DNA of 64,000 nucleotides from Streptomyces rhizosphaerihabitans (GCF_025399795.1 NZ_JAODTZ010000032.1:1-64000), one strand, 5' to 3'. Shown: positions 1 to 9,318, counted from the first letter of the stretch. Notes: generated by a model from the letters alone, not told the origin. Translations and numbers: made by a program.

Positions 1-49
1 AGCCGCCAGCCGCCAGCCGTCAGCCGTCAGCCGTCAGCCGTCAGCCGCC
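1..49. repeat. 7-bp tandem repeat (AGCCGYC, about 7 copies)
   Basis: The window opens with seven consecutive heptamers of the form AGCCGCC or AGCCGTC, with an eighth decayed copy after them. It lies beyond the 3' end of the minus-strand serine hydrolase and may continue to the left of the window. No coding role is visible. Confidence 0.8.
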
Positions 50-136
50 AGTCCGCGACTGGCCACCCGTCACCGGCCCCGGCCACCCGCCGGCCGACTG
101 CGGGGCGACCGCACGACCGTCCCCGCAGCCCGCGCG

Positions 137-1963
137 TCAGTCCCGGGACGGCACCCAGCCCACGGCCGCGATCCGCTCCGCGTCCGCCGGGCGCGTCTCG
201 TCGAAGACGACGCGGCCTGCGGCCTCGACCCGCAGGGCGTCGACGTACGCGCCACGGCCGACGTACAGCCGGTCGGTCGTGTACCGCCAGCGCAGTGAGA
301 GAGAGCGCGCGTTCGGCAGGTCCGCGCGGAGCCGGTGCCACACCCGCCCCGACCAGCCGGTGGCCGTGCCCGCCGGATGGTCCTCCGGGTCCTTCGACCG
401 TCGCCGGGTCGTGAAGGGGACCGGCTGCCAGGTCGTGCCGCCGTCGGTGGAGGACTCCAGGAACAGGACGTCCGACCGGGGTTCGGTGTCCCACCACAGC
501 GCGCAGCCGAGGCACGTGGGACCGGCGGTGGTGTCGAGCGCGGGGAGCGTCAGCGTCGCCGTCGTCGAGTTCGCCGTCCCGGAGAACCAGGACGTACGGC
601 CGCGCGCGGGACGCACCGCGACGGCCCGCGCCAGATTGTTCCCGGCGGCGACCCGGGGAGCGGAACCGGATCGCCAATTGCGCACGGGATGGACGGAGTT
701 GCCGAGGACGATCAGGAAGGAGTCGGTCGTCGGGTCGAGGACGAGCGAGGTACCGGTGAAGCCGGTGTGGCCCGCGGTGCGCGGAGTCGCCATCGCGCCC
801 ATGTACCAGTGCTGGTAGAGCTCGAAGCCGAGGCCGTGCTCGTCGCCCGGGAACGCGGTGTTGAAGTCGGTGAACATCAGGTCCACCGTCTCCGGTCTCA
901 GGATGCGCGCCCTGCCGTACGCGCCGCCGTTCAGCAGCGTACGGCCGAGGATCGCCAGGTCCCAGGCGCGGGAGAAGACCCCCGCGTGACCGGCGACTCC
1001 GCCCAGGGAGTACGCGTTCTCGTCGTGGACCTCGCCCCACACGAGCCCTCGGTCCAGTCCCGACCAGGGCAGCCGGGCGTCCTCGGTCGCGGCGATCTCC
1101 GGCTTCCAGGAGGCAGGCGGGTTGTAGCGGGTGCGGTCCATTCCGAGCGGGCCGGTGATCTCGTCGCGCAGGAGTGTGTCGAGGGTCCGGCCGGTGATCC
1201 TCTCCAGGACCAGCTGGAGCGAGATCAGGTTCAGGTCGGAGTAGAGGTACGCGGTGCCGGGCGGATGGAGGGGCACCTCGTCCCAGATGAGCTGGAGCTT
1301 TCCCTCGCGGGTCGGCGCCTTGTACAGGGGGATCCAGGAGCGGAACCCGGAGGTGTGGGTGAGCAGTTGACGGATCGTGATGTCCTGCTTGCCGCCGCCC
1401 GCGAACTCCGGGAGGTACGAGGCGACGCCGGCCTCCAGCTCCAGGGCGCCGCGCTCCATCTGCTGCACGGCGAGGATCGAGGTGAACAGCTTCGAGACGG
1501 AGGCGAGGTCGTAGACCGTGTCAGTCGCCGCCGGGATCTGCCGGTCGGCGGGGAACTCCACACCGGTGTCCGTCTTCTCGTCGTACGCCGCGTAGCGCAC
1601 GGCCATGCCGATCGGCTGGTGCAGGGCCACGGTGCCGCCGCGCCCGGCGAGCAGGACGGCACCGGCGTACCAGGGGTACTTGGGGGAGGGGCCGAGGAAC
1701 GTCTCGGCGTCCGCGACCAGTTGGCGCAGATGGCCGGCGAGCAGTCCGGCCTGCCCGGGGGTGCCGTGCTTCAGGGTCTGACGGCCGCTCCCCGTCGAGG
1801 CCGCCGCCGGGCCCGCCGGGAAGGGCGCGAGGGCCAGCGTCCCGCCCGCGGCCAGTAAGCCCCTGCCCCATTGACGACGGGTCAGCGCGCCGCCCGTTCC
1901 GGCCCGGTCGCCCCCCGCCCCGTCCTGCTCGCCTTCCGTCCTGTCCTTCGCGCCTTCGGTCAT
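137..1963 (-). CDS. Tat-exported serine hydrolase (beta-lactamase/esterase class C fold)
   Basis: A 608-residue class C beta-lactamase-type hydrolase, probably an exported esterase or peptidase rather than an antibiotic-resistance enzyme. The SxxK motif is S155-V-S-K158 (in ASVSKLF), the second motif is Y241-S-D, and the KTG-box equivalent is HTG at 399-401. Residues 28-50 form a twin-arginine signal (LTRRQWGRGLL, then a hydrophobic run ending before AAA). About 190 residues follow the catalytic domain, including STDGGTTWQPV, which resembles a sialidase/BNR-type beta segment. The ATG at 1963 is chosen because it places the twin-arginine motif about 30 residues from the N terminus; the frame stays open upstream without signal-like sequence. 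The gene is divergent from the flavin oxidoreductase at 2136. The substrate is unknown. Confidence 0.9.
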   Translation of the reverse strand: MTEGAKDRTEGEQDGAGGDRAGTGGALTRRQWGRGLLAAGGTLALAPFPAGPAAASTGSGRQTLKHGTPGQAGLLAGHLRQLVADAETFLGPSPKYPWYAGAVLLAGRGGTVALHQPIGMAVRYAAYDEKTDTGVEFPADRQIPAATDTVYDLASVSKLFTSILAVQQMERGALELEAGVASYLPEFAGGGKQDITIRQLLTHTSGFRSWIPLYKAPTREGKLQLIWDEVPLHPPGTAYLYSDLNLISLQLVLERITGRTLDTLLRDEITGPLGMDRTRYNPPASWKPEIAATEDARLPWSGLDRGLVWGEVHDENAYSLGGVAGHAGVFSRAWDLAILGRTLLNGGAYGRARILRPETVDLMFTDFNTAFPGDEHGLGFELYQHWYMGAMATPRTAGHTGFTGTSLVLDPTTDSFLIVLGNSVHPVRNWRSGSAPRVAAGNNLARAVAVRPARGRTSWFSGTANSTTATLTLPALDTTAGPTCLGCALWWDTEPRSDVLFLESSTDGGTTWQPVPFTTRRRSKDPEDHPAGTATGWSGRVWHRLRADLPNARSLSLRWRYTTDRLYVGRGAYVDALRVEAAGRVVFDETRPADAERIAAVGWVPSRD

Positions 1964-2076
1964 CGAGAAGCCTCTCGCTCGCGTCGCCTGAAAGTATCTT
2001 TCCGGGTCTGCCGTGCCGAGTGAAACTTTCTCGTCAGTGGCGGGCGTGTCAACCCTCCCCGACAGGCCCGAAGAGA

Positions 2077-2093
2077 TCTGACGGAGTATCAGA
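2077..2093. promoter_or_regulatory. 17-bp palindromic operator candidate (site 1)
   Basis: The sequence is TCTGACGGAGTATCAGA, an inverted repeat TCTGA-N7-TCAGA followed by AAAA. It sits 43 bp before the start of the flavin oxidoreductase operon and between divergent genes. A second site with the same 17-bp geometry, also followed by AAAA, lies at 12434-12450 upstream of another acyl-CoA catabolic unit. The symmetry suits a dimeric TetR-type repressor, but no candidate repressor gene is adjacent. Confidence 0.6.
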
Positions 2094-2135
2094 AAAGGCC
2101 TTCCCTCGTCCGGACGTCTGCGGCATCCTGCGCCC

Positions 2136-3248
2136 ATGCAGACGGAGCTGAGCAAGGAACTGGGAGTCGAGCACGCCATCTTCGGCTTCACGCCGTTTCC
2201 CGCCGTCGCCGCGGCCATCAGTCGCGCGGGCGGATTCGGTGTGCTCGGCGCGGTCCGCTACACCGCCCCCGCCGACCTCGAGCGCGACCTCGACTGGATC
2301 GAGGCGAACGTCGACGGCAGGCCCTACGGCCTGGACGTCGTCATGCCCGCGAAGAAGGTCGAGGGCGTCAGCGAGGCGGATGTCGAGGCGATGATCCCCG
2401 AGGGCCACCGGCAGTACGTCAAGGACACCCTCGCCAAGTACGGCGTCCCCGAACTCGCCGAGGGCGAGGCGGCCGGCTGGCGCATCACCGGCTGGATGGA
2501 ACAGGTCGCCCGTGGTCAGCTCGACGTCGCCTTCGACTATCCGATCAAGCTGCTCGCCAACGCGCTGGGCTCACCGCCCGCCGACGTCGTCGAGCGCGCC
2601 CACGCCCAGGGCGTGCTCGTCGCGGCCCTCGCGGGCAGCGCCCGGCACGCGCGCAAGCACGCCGAGGCGGGCATCGACGTCGTCGTCGCGCAGGGCTACG
2701 AAGCAGGCGGACACACCGGGGAGATCGCCTCGATGGTGCTCACGCCCGAAGTCGTCGACGCCGTCGGCCCGTTGCCCGTCCTGGCGGCGGGTGGCATCGG
2801 CAGCGGACAGCAGGTGGCCGCCGCGCTGAGCCTCGGCGCCCAGGGAGTGTGGCTCGGGTCGGTCTGGCTGACCGTCACCGAGGCCGACATGCACTCGCCC
2901 GCCGTCACCCGAAAGCTCCTCGCCGCCGGCTCCGGCGACACCGTCCGCTCGCGCGCCCTGACCGGCAAGCCCGCACGCCAGTTGCGCACCGAGTGGACCG
3001 ACGCCTGGGACGACCCGGACGGACCCGGCACGCTCCCCATGCCGCTCCAGGGCCTGCTGGTCGCCGACGCCGTCTCCCGCATCCAGAAGTACGAGGTGGA
3101 GCCCCTGCTCGGTACACCGGTCGGCCAGATCGTCGGCCGGATGAACAGTGAACGCTCCGTCCAGGAGGTCTTCGACGACCTGACCCGGGGCTTCGAGCGC
3201 GCCGTCGACCGCGTCAACCGCATCGCGGGCAGGGAGGAACGGGCATGA
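2136..3248 (+). CDS. NAD(P)H-dependent flavin oxidoreductase (nitronate monooxygenase family)
   Basis: A 370-residue FMN-dependent TIM-barrel protein of the 2-nitropropane dioxygenase family. Visible family features are the N-terminal ISRAGGFGVLG segment, the QGYEAGGHTGE segment at about 190-200 and the flavin-phosphate loop VLAAGGIGSGQQVAAALSLGAQGVWLGS at about 213-240. It overlaps the following acyl-CoA synthetase by 4 bp (ATGA), so the two are translationally coupled. Family members next to FadD genes in actinobacteria include IpdC of steroid-ring degradation, so a role as a CoA-thioester flavin oxidoreductase is more likely than nitronate detoxification; that is inference from context. 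A palindromic operator lies just upstream (2077-2093). No strong Shine-Dalgarno precedes the ATG. Confidence 0.88.
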   Translation: MQTELSKELGVEHAIFGFTPFPAVAAAISRAGGFGVLGAVRYTAPADLERDLDWIEANVDGRPYGLDVVMPAKKVEGVSEADVEAMIPEGHRQYVKDTLAKYGVPELAEGEAAGWRITGWMEQVARGQLDVAFDYPIKLLANALGSPPADVVERAHAQGVLVAALAGSARHARKHAEAGIDVVVAQGYEAGGHTGEIASMVLTPEVVDAVGPLPVLAAGGIGSGQQVAAALSLGAQGVWLGSVWLTVTEADMHSPAVTRKLLAAGSGDTVRSRALTGKPARQLRTEWTDAWDDPDGPGTLPMPLQGLLVADAVSRIQKYEVEPLLGTPVGQIVGRMNSERSVQEVFDDLTRGFERAVDRVNRIAGREERA

Positions 3249-4795
3249 GCACGGCACCGAACGGTTTCTGGGCCCAGGCGACCGCCGACCCCGAGCGCGT
3301 CGTCCTCGTCACCCCCACCGGTGAGGAATGGACCGCGGGACGGCTGCACGCCACCGCCAACGGGCTCGTCCACGGACTGCGGGCCGCCGGCCTCCGGCGC
3401 GGCGACTCCTTCGCGGTCGTCCTGCCCAACGGCGTCGAGTTCCTCGTCGCCTACCTCGCCGCCTCGCAGGCCGGTCTCTACCTGGTCCCCGTCAACCACC
3501 ACCTCGTCGGCCCCGAGATCGCCTGGATCGTCTCCGACTCCGGAGCCAAGGTCCTCATCGCCCACGAGCGGTTCGCCGACGCCGCCCGGCACGCCGCCGA
3601 CGAGGCGAAGCTGCCCGGGGCGCAGCGGTACGCCGTCGGTGAGATCGAGGGCTTCCGCCCGTACACCGAGCTCCTCGACGGACAGCCCGGCTCCCCGCCC
3701 GCAGACCGCACCCTCGGCTGGGTCATGAACTACACCTCGGGCACCACGGGCCGCCCGCGCGGCATCCGGCGCCCGCTGCCCGGCAAGCTCCCCGAGGAGT
3801 CGTACCTCGGCGGGTTCCTCGCCATCTTCGGCATCAAACCGTTCGACGACAACGTCCACCTCGTCTGCTCGCCGCTCTACCACACCGCGGTGCTCCAGTT
3901 CGCGGGCGCGTCCCTGCACATCGGCCACCGACTGGTGCTCATGGACAAGTGGACGCCCGAGGAGATGCTGCGTGTCATCGACACACACAGCTGCACCCAC
4001 ACTCATATGGTGCCGACCCAGTTCCATCGACTGCTGGCCCTCCCCGACGAGGTGAAGGCCCGCTACGACGTCTCCTCCATGCGGCATGCCATCCATGGCG
4101 CGGCCCCGTGCCCGGACCATGTGAAACGGGCCATGATCGCGTGGTGGGGCGACAGCGTCGAGGAGTACTACGCGGCCAGCGAGGGAGGCGGAGCCTTCGC
4201 GACCGCCGAGGACTGGCTGAAGAAGCCCGGAACCGTCGGCAAGGCGTGGCCGATCAGCGAACTGGCCGTCTTCGACGACGACGGCAACCGGCTGCCGCCC
4301 GGTGAACTCGGCACCGTCTACATGAAGATGAGCACCGGCGGATTCTCCTACCACAAGGACGAGACCAAGACCCGGAAGAACCGTATCGGCGACTTCTTCA
4401 CCGTCGGTGACCTGGGCTGCCTCGACGAGGACGGCTACCTCTTCCTCCGCGACCGCAAGATCGACATGATCATCTCGGGCGGGGTCAACATCTACCCGGC
4501 CGAGATCGAGGCGGCCCTCCTCTCCCACCCCGCCGTCGCCGACGCGGCCGCCTTCGGCATCCCGCACGACGACTGGGGCGAGGAGGTCAAGGCGGTGGTC
4601 GAGGCAGCCCCTGGCCACGAAGCGGGTCCGGCGCTCGCCGCCGACATCCTCGGCCACTGCGAGCGGCAACTCGCCGGGTACAAGCGGCCCAAGAGCGTCG
4701 ACTTCATCGCGACCATGCCCCGCGATCCCAACGGAAAGCTGTACAAGCGACGGCTGCGCGATCCCTACTGGGAGGGCCGCAACAGGGCGATGTGA
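3245..4795 (+). CDS. acyl-CoA synthetase (AMP-forming, FadD-like)
   Basis: A 516-residue member of the adenylate-forming ANL superfamily that activates a carboxylic acid to its CoA thioester through an acyl-AMP. The P-loop motif YTSGTTGRPRG lies near residues 162-172. The A5-type region is YYAASEGGG, and the C-terminal A10 lysine motif is PNGKLYKRRL near 497-506. The start overlaps the stop of the upstream flavin oxidoreductase as ATGA. Length and motifs are normal for the family. The substrate cannot be read from sequence; with the neighbouring enzymes an alicyclic, steroid-derived or branched acid is plausible. Confidence 0.92.
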   Translation: MSTAPNGFWAQATADPERVVLVTPTGEEWTAGRLHATANGLVHGLRAAGLRRGDSFAVVLPNGVEFLVAYLAASQAGLYLVPVNHHLVGPEIAWIVSDSGAKVLIAHERFADAARHAADEAKLPGAQRYAVGEIEGFRPYTELLDGQPGSPPADRTLGWVMNYTSGTTGRPRGIRRPLPGKLPEESYLGGFLAIFGIKPFDDNVHLVCSPLYHTAVLQFAGASLHIGHRLVLMDKWTPEEMLRVIDTHSCTHTHMVPTQFHRLLALPDEVKARYDVSSMRHAIHGAAPCPDHVKRAMIAWWGDSVEEYYAASEGGGAFATAEDWLKKPGTVGKAWPISELAVFDDDGNRLPPGELGTVYMKMSTGGFSYHKDETKTRKNRIGDFFTVGDLGCLDEDGYLFLRDRKIDMIISGGVNIYPAEIEAALLSHPAVADAAAFGIPHDDWGEEVKAVVEAAPGHEAGPALAADILGHCERQLAGYKRPKSVDFIATMPRDPNGKLYKRRLRDPYWEGRNRAM

Positions 4796-4873
4796 CCTGG
4801 TTCGCCTTCCATCGCTGCCGCGCCGCGCCGCCTCACTTGACCTCGGCCTTCCCTGGATCGAGGATCACGTCTC

Positions 4874-6373
4874 ATGAAGCCTGGACACGGCAGTACGGTC
4901 GACGGGGTGCTGCGCCGCAGTGCCCGGCGCACACCGGCGCGGCGCGCCGTCGACTACCGAGATCGCTCCTGGACGTACGCGGAACTCGACGAGGCCGTCT
5001 CCCGCGCGGCCACCGTCCTCCTCGGCGAGGGACTCGTCCCCGGGGACCGCGTGGGCGCCTACGGCCACAACTCGGACGCCTACCTGATCGGCTTCCTCGC
5101 CTGCGCCCGCGCCGGACTCGTTCATGTCCCGGTGAACCAGAACCTGACCGGGGACGACCTCGCCTACATCGTCGGCCAGTCGGGAAGCAGCCTGGTCCTC
5201 ACCGACCCCGACCTCGCCGGCCGGCTCCCGGAAGGCGTACGGACCCTGCCTCTGCGCGATGCCGACGACTCGTTCCTCGCGCGGCTGGACACGGCACTCC
5301 CGTACGACGGGGACGAGCCGCGCGGCGACACGCTCGTGCAGCTGCTCTACACCTCGGGCACCACCGCACTGCCCAAGGGCGCGATGATGACGCACCGCGC
5401 CCTGGTGCACGAATACCTGAGCGCGATCACCGCTCTCGATCTGAGCGCCGGGGACCTGCCCGTGCACTCGCTGCCGCTCTACCACTCGGCGCAGATGCAT
5501 GTGTTCCTGCTGCCCTACCTCGCGGTCGGCGCCTCGAACACCATCCTCGACGCGCCGGACGCCGGTCAGCTCTTCGACCTGATCGAGGCGGGCCGCGCGG
5601 ACAGCCTGTTCGCCCCGCCCACCGTGTGGATCGGCCTGTCCAACCGTCCCGACTTCGCCGACCGCGACCTGAGCGGCCTGCGCAAGGCGTACTACGGGGC
5701 GTCGATCATGCCGGTCCCCGTGCTGGAGCGGCTGCGCGAACGGCTGCCGAAGCTGGCCTTCTACAACTGCTTCGGCCAGAGCGAGATCGGCCCCCTGGCC
5801 ACCGTGCTGGGACCCGACGAGCACAAGGGCCGGATGGACTCGTGCGGACGCCCGGTCCTGTTCGTGGACGCACGCGTGGTGGACGAGGACGGCAAGGACG
5901 TGCCGGACGGGACACCGGGCGAAGTCGTCTACCGTTCACCGCAGTTGTGCGAGGGCTACTGGGACAAGCCCGAGGAGACGGCCGAGGCCTTCCGCGACGG
6001 CTGGTTCCACTCGGGAGACCTCGCGGTGCGCGACGCGCACGGGTATTTCACCGTCGTCGACCGGGTCAAGGACGTCATCAACTCCGGTGGTGTCCTGGTC
6101 GCTTCACGGCAGGTCGAGGACGCGTTGTACACCCATGAACAGGTCGCCGAGGTGGCCGTCGTCGGGCTCCCCGACGAGCGCTGGATCGAGGCCGTCACCG
6201 CGGTCGTCGTCGCCCGGGGCGAGGTCACCGAGGACGAACTGATCGCCCACGCACGCGAGAAGCTCGCCCACTTCAAGGCGCCCAAGCGCGTCCTGTTCGT
6301 GGACGAGCTGCCCCGCAACGCCAGCGGAAAGATCCTCAAGCGGGAACTGCGGGACCGGTTCGGCCAGGCGTAG
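4874..6373 (+). CDS. acyl-CoA synthetase (AMP-forming)
   Basis: A 499-residue ANL-superfamily ligase, the third gene of the unit starting at 2136. The nucleotide-binding motif is LLYTSGTTALPKGAMMTH near 157-174, the A5-like region is NCFGQSEIGP, and the C terminus carries NASGKILKREL with the catalytic lysine. A gap of 78 bp separates it from the previous synthetase; GAGG about 10 bp before the ATG is a usable ribosome-binding site. Two different synthetases in a row suggest two acid substrates, or one acid and one side-chain product. A strong bidirectional hairpin follows at 6373-6420. Confidence 0.92.
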   Translation: MKPGHGSTVDGVLRRSARRTPARRAVDYRDRSWTYAELDEAVSRAATVLLGEGLVPGDRVGAYGHNSDAYLIGFLACARAGLVHVPVNQNLTGDDLAYIVGQSGSSLVLTDPDLAGRLPEGVRTLPLRDADDSFLARLDTALPYDGDEPRGDTLVQLLYTSGTTALPKGAMMTHRALVHEYLSAITALDLSAGDLPVHSLPLYHSAQMHVFLLPYLAVGASNTILDAPDAGQLFDLIEAGRADSLFAPPTVWIGLSNRPDFADRDLSGLRKAYYGASIMPVPVLERLRERLPKLAFYNCFGQSEIGPLATVLGPDEHKGRMDSCGRPVLFVDARVVDEDGKDVPDGTPGEVVYRSPQLCEGYWDKPEETAEAFRDGWFHSGDLAVRDAHGYFTVVDRVKDVINSGGVLVASRQVEDALYTHEQVAEVAVVGLPDERWIEAVTAVVVARGEVTEDELIAHAREKLAHFKAPKRVLFVDELPRNASGKILKRELRDRFGQA

Positions 6374-6420
6374 CGGACAGGGCCGCGGGGGGTGTCAGGA
6401 GCCCCCGCGGCCCTGTCCGC
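6373..6420. terminator. bidirectional hairpin terminator
   Basis: A perfect 19-bp inverted repeat (arms 6373-6391 and 6402-6420, 10-nt loop) begins at the last base of the second synthetase and ends just before the stop of the convergent paaK. It lacks a U tract, as is usual in Streptomyces. Confidence 0.85.
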
Positions 6421-6426
6421 GGCCGG

Positions 6427-7734
6427 TCAGGCGCGCGGACGCAGGTCCACGATCCGCTTCAGCTTGCCCACCGACCGTTCCAGGGACTCCGGTTCGACGA
6501 TCTCGACGGTGACCGAGACGCCGATCCCGTCCTTGATGCCCGCGGTGATCGCCCGAGCCGCCGCCTCGCGTGTCTCGGGTGTCGCGCCGGACCTGGCCTC
6601 GGCCCGTACGGTGAGGGCGTCGAGGCGGCCCTCGCGCGTCAGCCTGAGCTGGAAGTGCGGGGCGACTCCCGGAGTCCGCAGCACGATCTCCTCGATCTGC
6701 GTCGGGAAGAGATTGACCCCCCGCAGGATCACCATGTCGTCACTGCGCCCGGTGATCTTCTCCATCCGCCGGAAGACCCGCGCCGTGCCCGGCAGCAGCC
6801 GCGTCAGGTCCCGTGTCCGGTAACGGATCACGGGCATGGCCTCCTTGGTGAGCGAGGTGAAGACCAGCTCGCCCTCCTCGCCGTCCGGCAGCACCTCACC
6901 GGTGATGGGGTCGACGACCTCCGGGTAGAAGTGGTCCTCCCAGATGTGCAGACCGTCCTTGGTCTCCACGCACTCCTGGGCGACCCCCGGGCCGATGACC
7001 TCAGAGAGGCCGTAGATGTCCACCGCGTCGATCGCGAACCGCTCCTCGATCTCGCGGCGCATCTCCTCGGTCCACGGCTCGGCCCCGAACACGCCGACCC
7101 GCAGCGAGGTGCCGCGCGGGTCCACGCCCTGCCGCTCGAACTCGTCGAGCAGGGTCAGCATGTACGACGGTGTCACCATGATGATCTCGGGCTTCAGGTC
7201 CTGGATCAGCTGGACCTGACGTGCCGTCATGCCGCCGGACGCGGGGATCACCGTACAGCCGAGCCGTTCCGCGCCGTAGTGGGCGCCGAGCCCGCCCGTG
7301 AACAGCCCGTAGCCGTAGGCGATATGGACCTTGTCGCCGGGCCGGCCGCCCGCCGCGCGGATCGAACGGGCCACCATGTCGGCCCACATGGACAGGTCGT
7401 TCTCCGTGTAGCCGACGACCGTGGGCCGCCCGGTCGTCCCGCTGGACGCGTGGATGCGCCGGATCCGCTCCTGCGGCACGGCGAACATTCCGTACGGGTA
7501 GTTCTCGCGCAGATCCGACTTCACTGTGAAGGGGAACCGGGCCAGGTCGGCGAGCGAGCGGCAGTCGTCGGGGCGCAGCCCGGCCTTGTCGAAGGAGTCC
7601 CGGTAGAAGGGCACGTTCTCGTACGCGTGCCGCAGTGACGCGCGCAGCCGCTCCAGCTGGAGCGCCCGCAGTCCCTCCGCATCGAGCCGCTCGCCCGCGT
7701 CGAGCAGGCCCTTCGCGTCCGTCGAGCCCGCCAT
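6427..7734 (-). CDS. paaK: phenylacetate-CoA ligase
   Basis: A 435-residue AMP-forming ligase that converts phenylacetate to phenylacetyl-CoA, the first step of the paa pathway. Diagnostic segments are the ASSGTTGRPTVVGYT P-loop near 94-108, AYGYGLFTGGLGAHYGAERLG, IYGLSEVIGPGVAQEC, RTRDLTRLLPG and RGVNLFPTQIEE. The start at 7734 is preferred over an in-frame GTG at 7743, because GAGGGAG lies 8 nt before the ATG but almost abuts the GTG. No paaABCDE monooxygenase genes are in the window, so it is an orphan ligase here. The upstream palindrome at 7769-7788 matches the core of actinobacterial PaaR operators, suggesting control by a distant PaaR. Confidence 0.93.
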   Translation of the reverse strand: MAGSTDAKGLLDAGERLDAEGLRALQLERLRASLRHAYENVPFYRDSFDKAGLRPDDCRSLADLARFPFTVKSDLRENYPYGMFAVPQERIRRIHASSGTTGRPTVVGYTENDLSMWADMVARSIRAAGGRPGDKVHIAYGYGLFTGGLGAHYGAERLGCTVIPASGGMTARQVQLIQDLKPEIIMVTPSYMLTLLDEFERQGVDPRGTSLRVGVFGAEPWTEEMRREIEERFAIDAVDIYGLSEVIGPGVAQECVETKDGLHIWEDHFYPEVVDPITGEVLPDGEEGELVFTSLTKEAMPVIRYRTRDLTRLLPGTARVFRRMEKITGRSDDMVILRGVNLFPTQIEEIVLRTPGVAPHFQLRLTREGRLDALTVRAEARSGATPETREAAARAITAGIKDGIGVSVTVEIVEPESLERSVGKLKRIVDLRPRA

Positions 7735-7768
7735 CGCGCCCACTCCCTCACCAACCGTGCGATTCCGG

Positions 7769-7788
7769 ACGACCGATCATTCGGTCGT
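7769..7788. promoter_or_regulatory. PaaR-like palindromic operator upstream of paaK
   Basis: A perfect inverted repeat with 8-bp arms, ACGACCGA-TCAT-TCGGTCGT, centred about 45 bp before the paaK start. The ACCGA-N4-TCGGT core resembles operators reported for the TetR-family phenylacetate regulator PaaR in actinobacteria. No paaR gene is visible in this window, so the assignment rests on the motif and on paaK. Confidence 0.65.
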
Positions 7789-7873
7789 TCTGTTCCGGAT
7801 CAGTAATTCAGGTGTCCCGCGTCAGTGCAAGGGGTCCGCGAGCGCTTTTTGCGGGAGCGCGCGAGACGCCGGG

Positions 7874-9208
7874 TCAGCGCACCAGCGCGGGCCGCTTGGC
7901 GTCGAACTTCCACCCGGGGACGAGGAAGCGCATCCCGACGGCGTCGTCGCGGGCGCCGAGCGCCTCCTTCAGGTACAGCTCGTGTGCCGCCAGCAGCCGG
8001 TCCATGTCCAGCCGGACGCCCAGGCCGGGGGCGTCCGGAAGCGCGATCTCGCCGTCGACGATGCGCGGCGGGGCGACCGTGAGCCGCTCCAGACCCTCCT
8101 GCCAGATCCAGTGCGTGTCGAGGGCGTTGTACGCGCCCGGTGCCGCGGCCCCGCAGTGTGTGACCATGGCGAGCGAGATGTCGAAGTGGTTGTTCGAGTG
8201 GCAGCCCCAGGTCAGGCCCATCGCGTTGCACAGCTGGGCCACGCGCACCGAGCCCCGCATGGTCCAGAAGTGCGGATCGGCCAGCGGGATCGAGACCGAC
8301 TGGAGGGCCAGGGCGTGGGTCAGCTGCCGCCAGTCCGTGGCGATCATGTTGGTCGCCGTCGGCAGCCCGGTCGCCCGGCGGAACTCGGCCAGGATCTCGC
8401 GCCCCGAGTAACCGTCCTCGGCGCCGCAGGGGTCCTCGGCGTAGGCGAGCGTGCCGACGAGCGGCTCGCACAGCTCGATCGCCTCGCGCAGCGACCAGGC
8501 GCCATTGGGGTCGAGCGTGATCCTGGCCTCGGGGAAGCGGTCCTTCAGCGCCCGGACGGCCCGGACCTCCTCGGCACCCTCCAGGACACCGCCCTTGAGC
8601 TTGAAGTCCCGGAAGCCGTAGAGGTCGTGGGCGGCCTCGGCCTGCCGGACGATCGCGCCGGGCGTGAGGGCCTCCTCGTGCCGCAGGCGGTACCAGTCCA
8701 CGTCCGAGTCGCTCTCGCGGACGTACGCCAGGTCCGTGCGGTCCGGATCGCCGACGTAGAAGAGATAGCCGAGCACCCGTACCCGGTCGCGTTGCTGCCC
8801 GTCGCCGAGGAGGGCGGCGACCGGCACGTCGAGGTGCTGGCCGAGCAGGTCGAGCAGGGCCGACTCGACTGCGGTGACGGCGTGGACGGTCGTCCGCAGA
8901 TCGAAGGTCTGGGCGCCGCGCCCGCCGGCGTCGCGGTCGCGGAAACGCTCCCCGATCTCGCGCAGGACGCGCTGGTAGTCGCCCACCTTCGCGCCGAGGA
9001 CGAGCGACTCCGCGTCGCGCAGCGTCCGGGTGATCTTCTCCCCGCCGGGCACCTCGCCGAGCCCGGTCCGCCCCTCGGAGTCCTTGAGGACGACGACGTT
9101 GCGGGTGAAGTAGGGGCCGTGGGCGCCCGACAGGTTCAGCTCCATGCAGTCCCGCCCCGCGACGGGGTAGACGGTGAACTCGGTGATCGTCGATTGCTGA
9201 CTCATCAT
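7874..9208 (-). CDS. gudD: glucarate dehydratase
   Basis: A roughly 444-residue enolase-superfamily enzyme that dehydrates D-glucarate to 5-dehydro-4-deoxyglucarate. The KLKGG lysine motif, metal ligands in DPNGAW and EDPCG, NMIATDWRQL, and the catalytic histidine in WGCHSNNHFDISL are all present. AAGGA precedes two consecutive in-frame ATGs (9208 and 9205) and an overlapping TTG at 9211; either ATG is plausible and 9208 is given. It follows the dehydratase at 9319-10278 on the same strand after 110 bp, giving the two consecutive steps from glucarate to 2,5-dioxopentanoate. The later aldehyde dehydrogenase and a transporter are not in the window. Confidence 0.95.
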   Translation of the reverse strand: MMSQQSTITEFTVYPVAGRDCMELNLSGAHGPYFTRNVVVLKDSEGRTGLGEVPGGEKITRTLRDAESLVLGAKVGDYQRVLREIGERFRDRDAGGRGAQTFDLRTTVHAVTAVESALLDLLGQHLDVPVAALLGDGQQRDRVRVLGYLFYVGDPDRTDLAYVRESDSDVDWYRLRHEEALTPGAIVRQAEAAHDLYGFRDFKLKGGVLEGAEEVRAVRALKDRFPEARITLDPNGAWSLREAIELCEPLVGTLAYAEDPCGAEDGYSGREILAEFRRATGLPTATNMIATDWRQLTHALALQSVSIPLADPHFWTMRGSVRVAQLCNAMGLTWGCHSNNHFDISLAMVTHCGAAAPGAYNALDTHWIWQEGLERLTVAPPRIVDGEIALPDAPGLGVRLDMDRLLAAHELYLKEALGARDDAVGMRFLVPGWKFDAKRPALVR

Positions 9209-9318
9209 CAAAATCCTTGTGTACGAGGGTGACCGGGCCGCTGATCCCAGGATGACGGCGACGGGCCGGGCGAGGGGCCGGCCCGCCCTGAGCCCCGTCG
9301 GGCCGTCCCCCGCCTGCT

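Noticed and set aside
335..1858. Long open frame on the plus strand opposite the serine hydrolase
   Set aside because: It is antisense to a gene with clear catalytic motifs and has low-complexity Arg/Gly/Val composition, as expected from high-GC shadow frames.
137..1963. Beta-lactam resistance enzyme
   Set aside because: The YSD and HTG motifs, a long C-terminal beta segment and Tat export fit esterase/peptidase members; no resistance context is seen.
7836..7873. Terminator between gudD and paaK (CGCTTTTTGCG region)
   Set aside because: Only a 4-5-bp stem can be formed convincingly, so it was left out.
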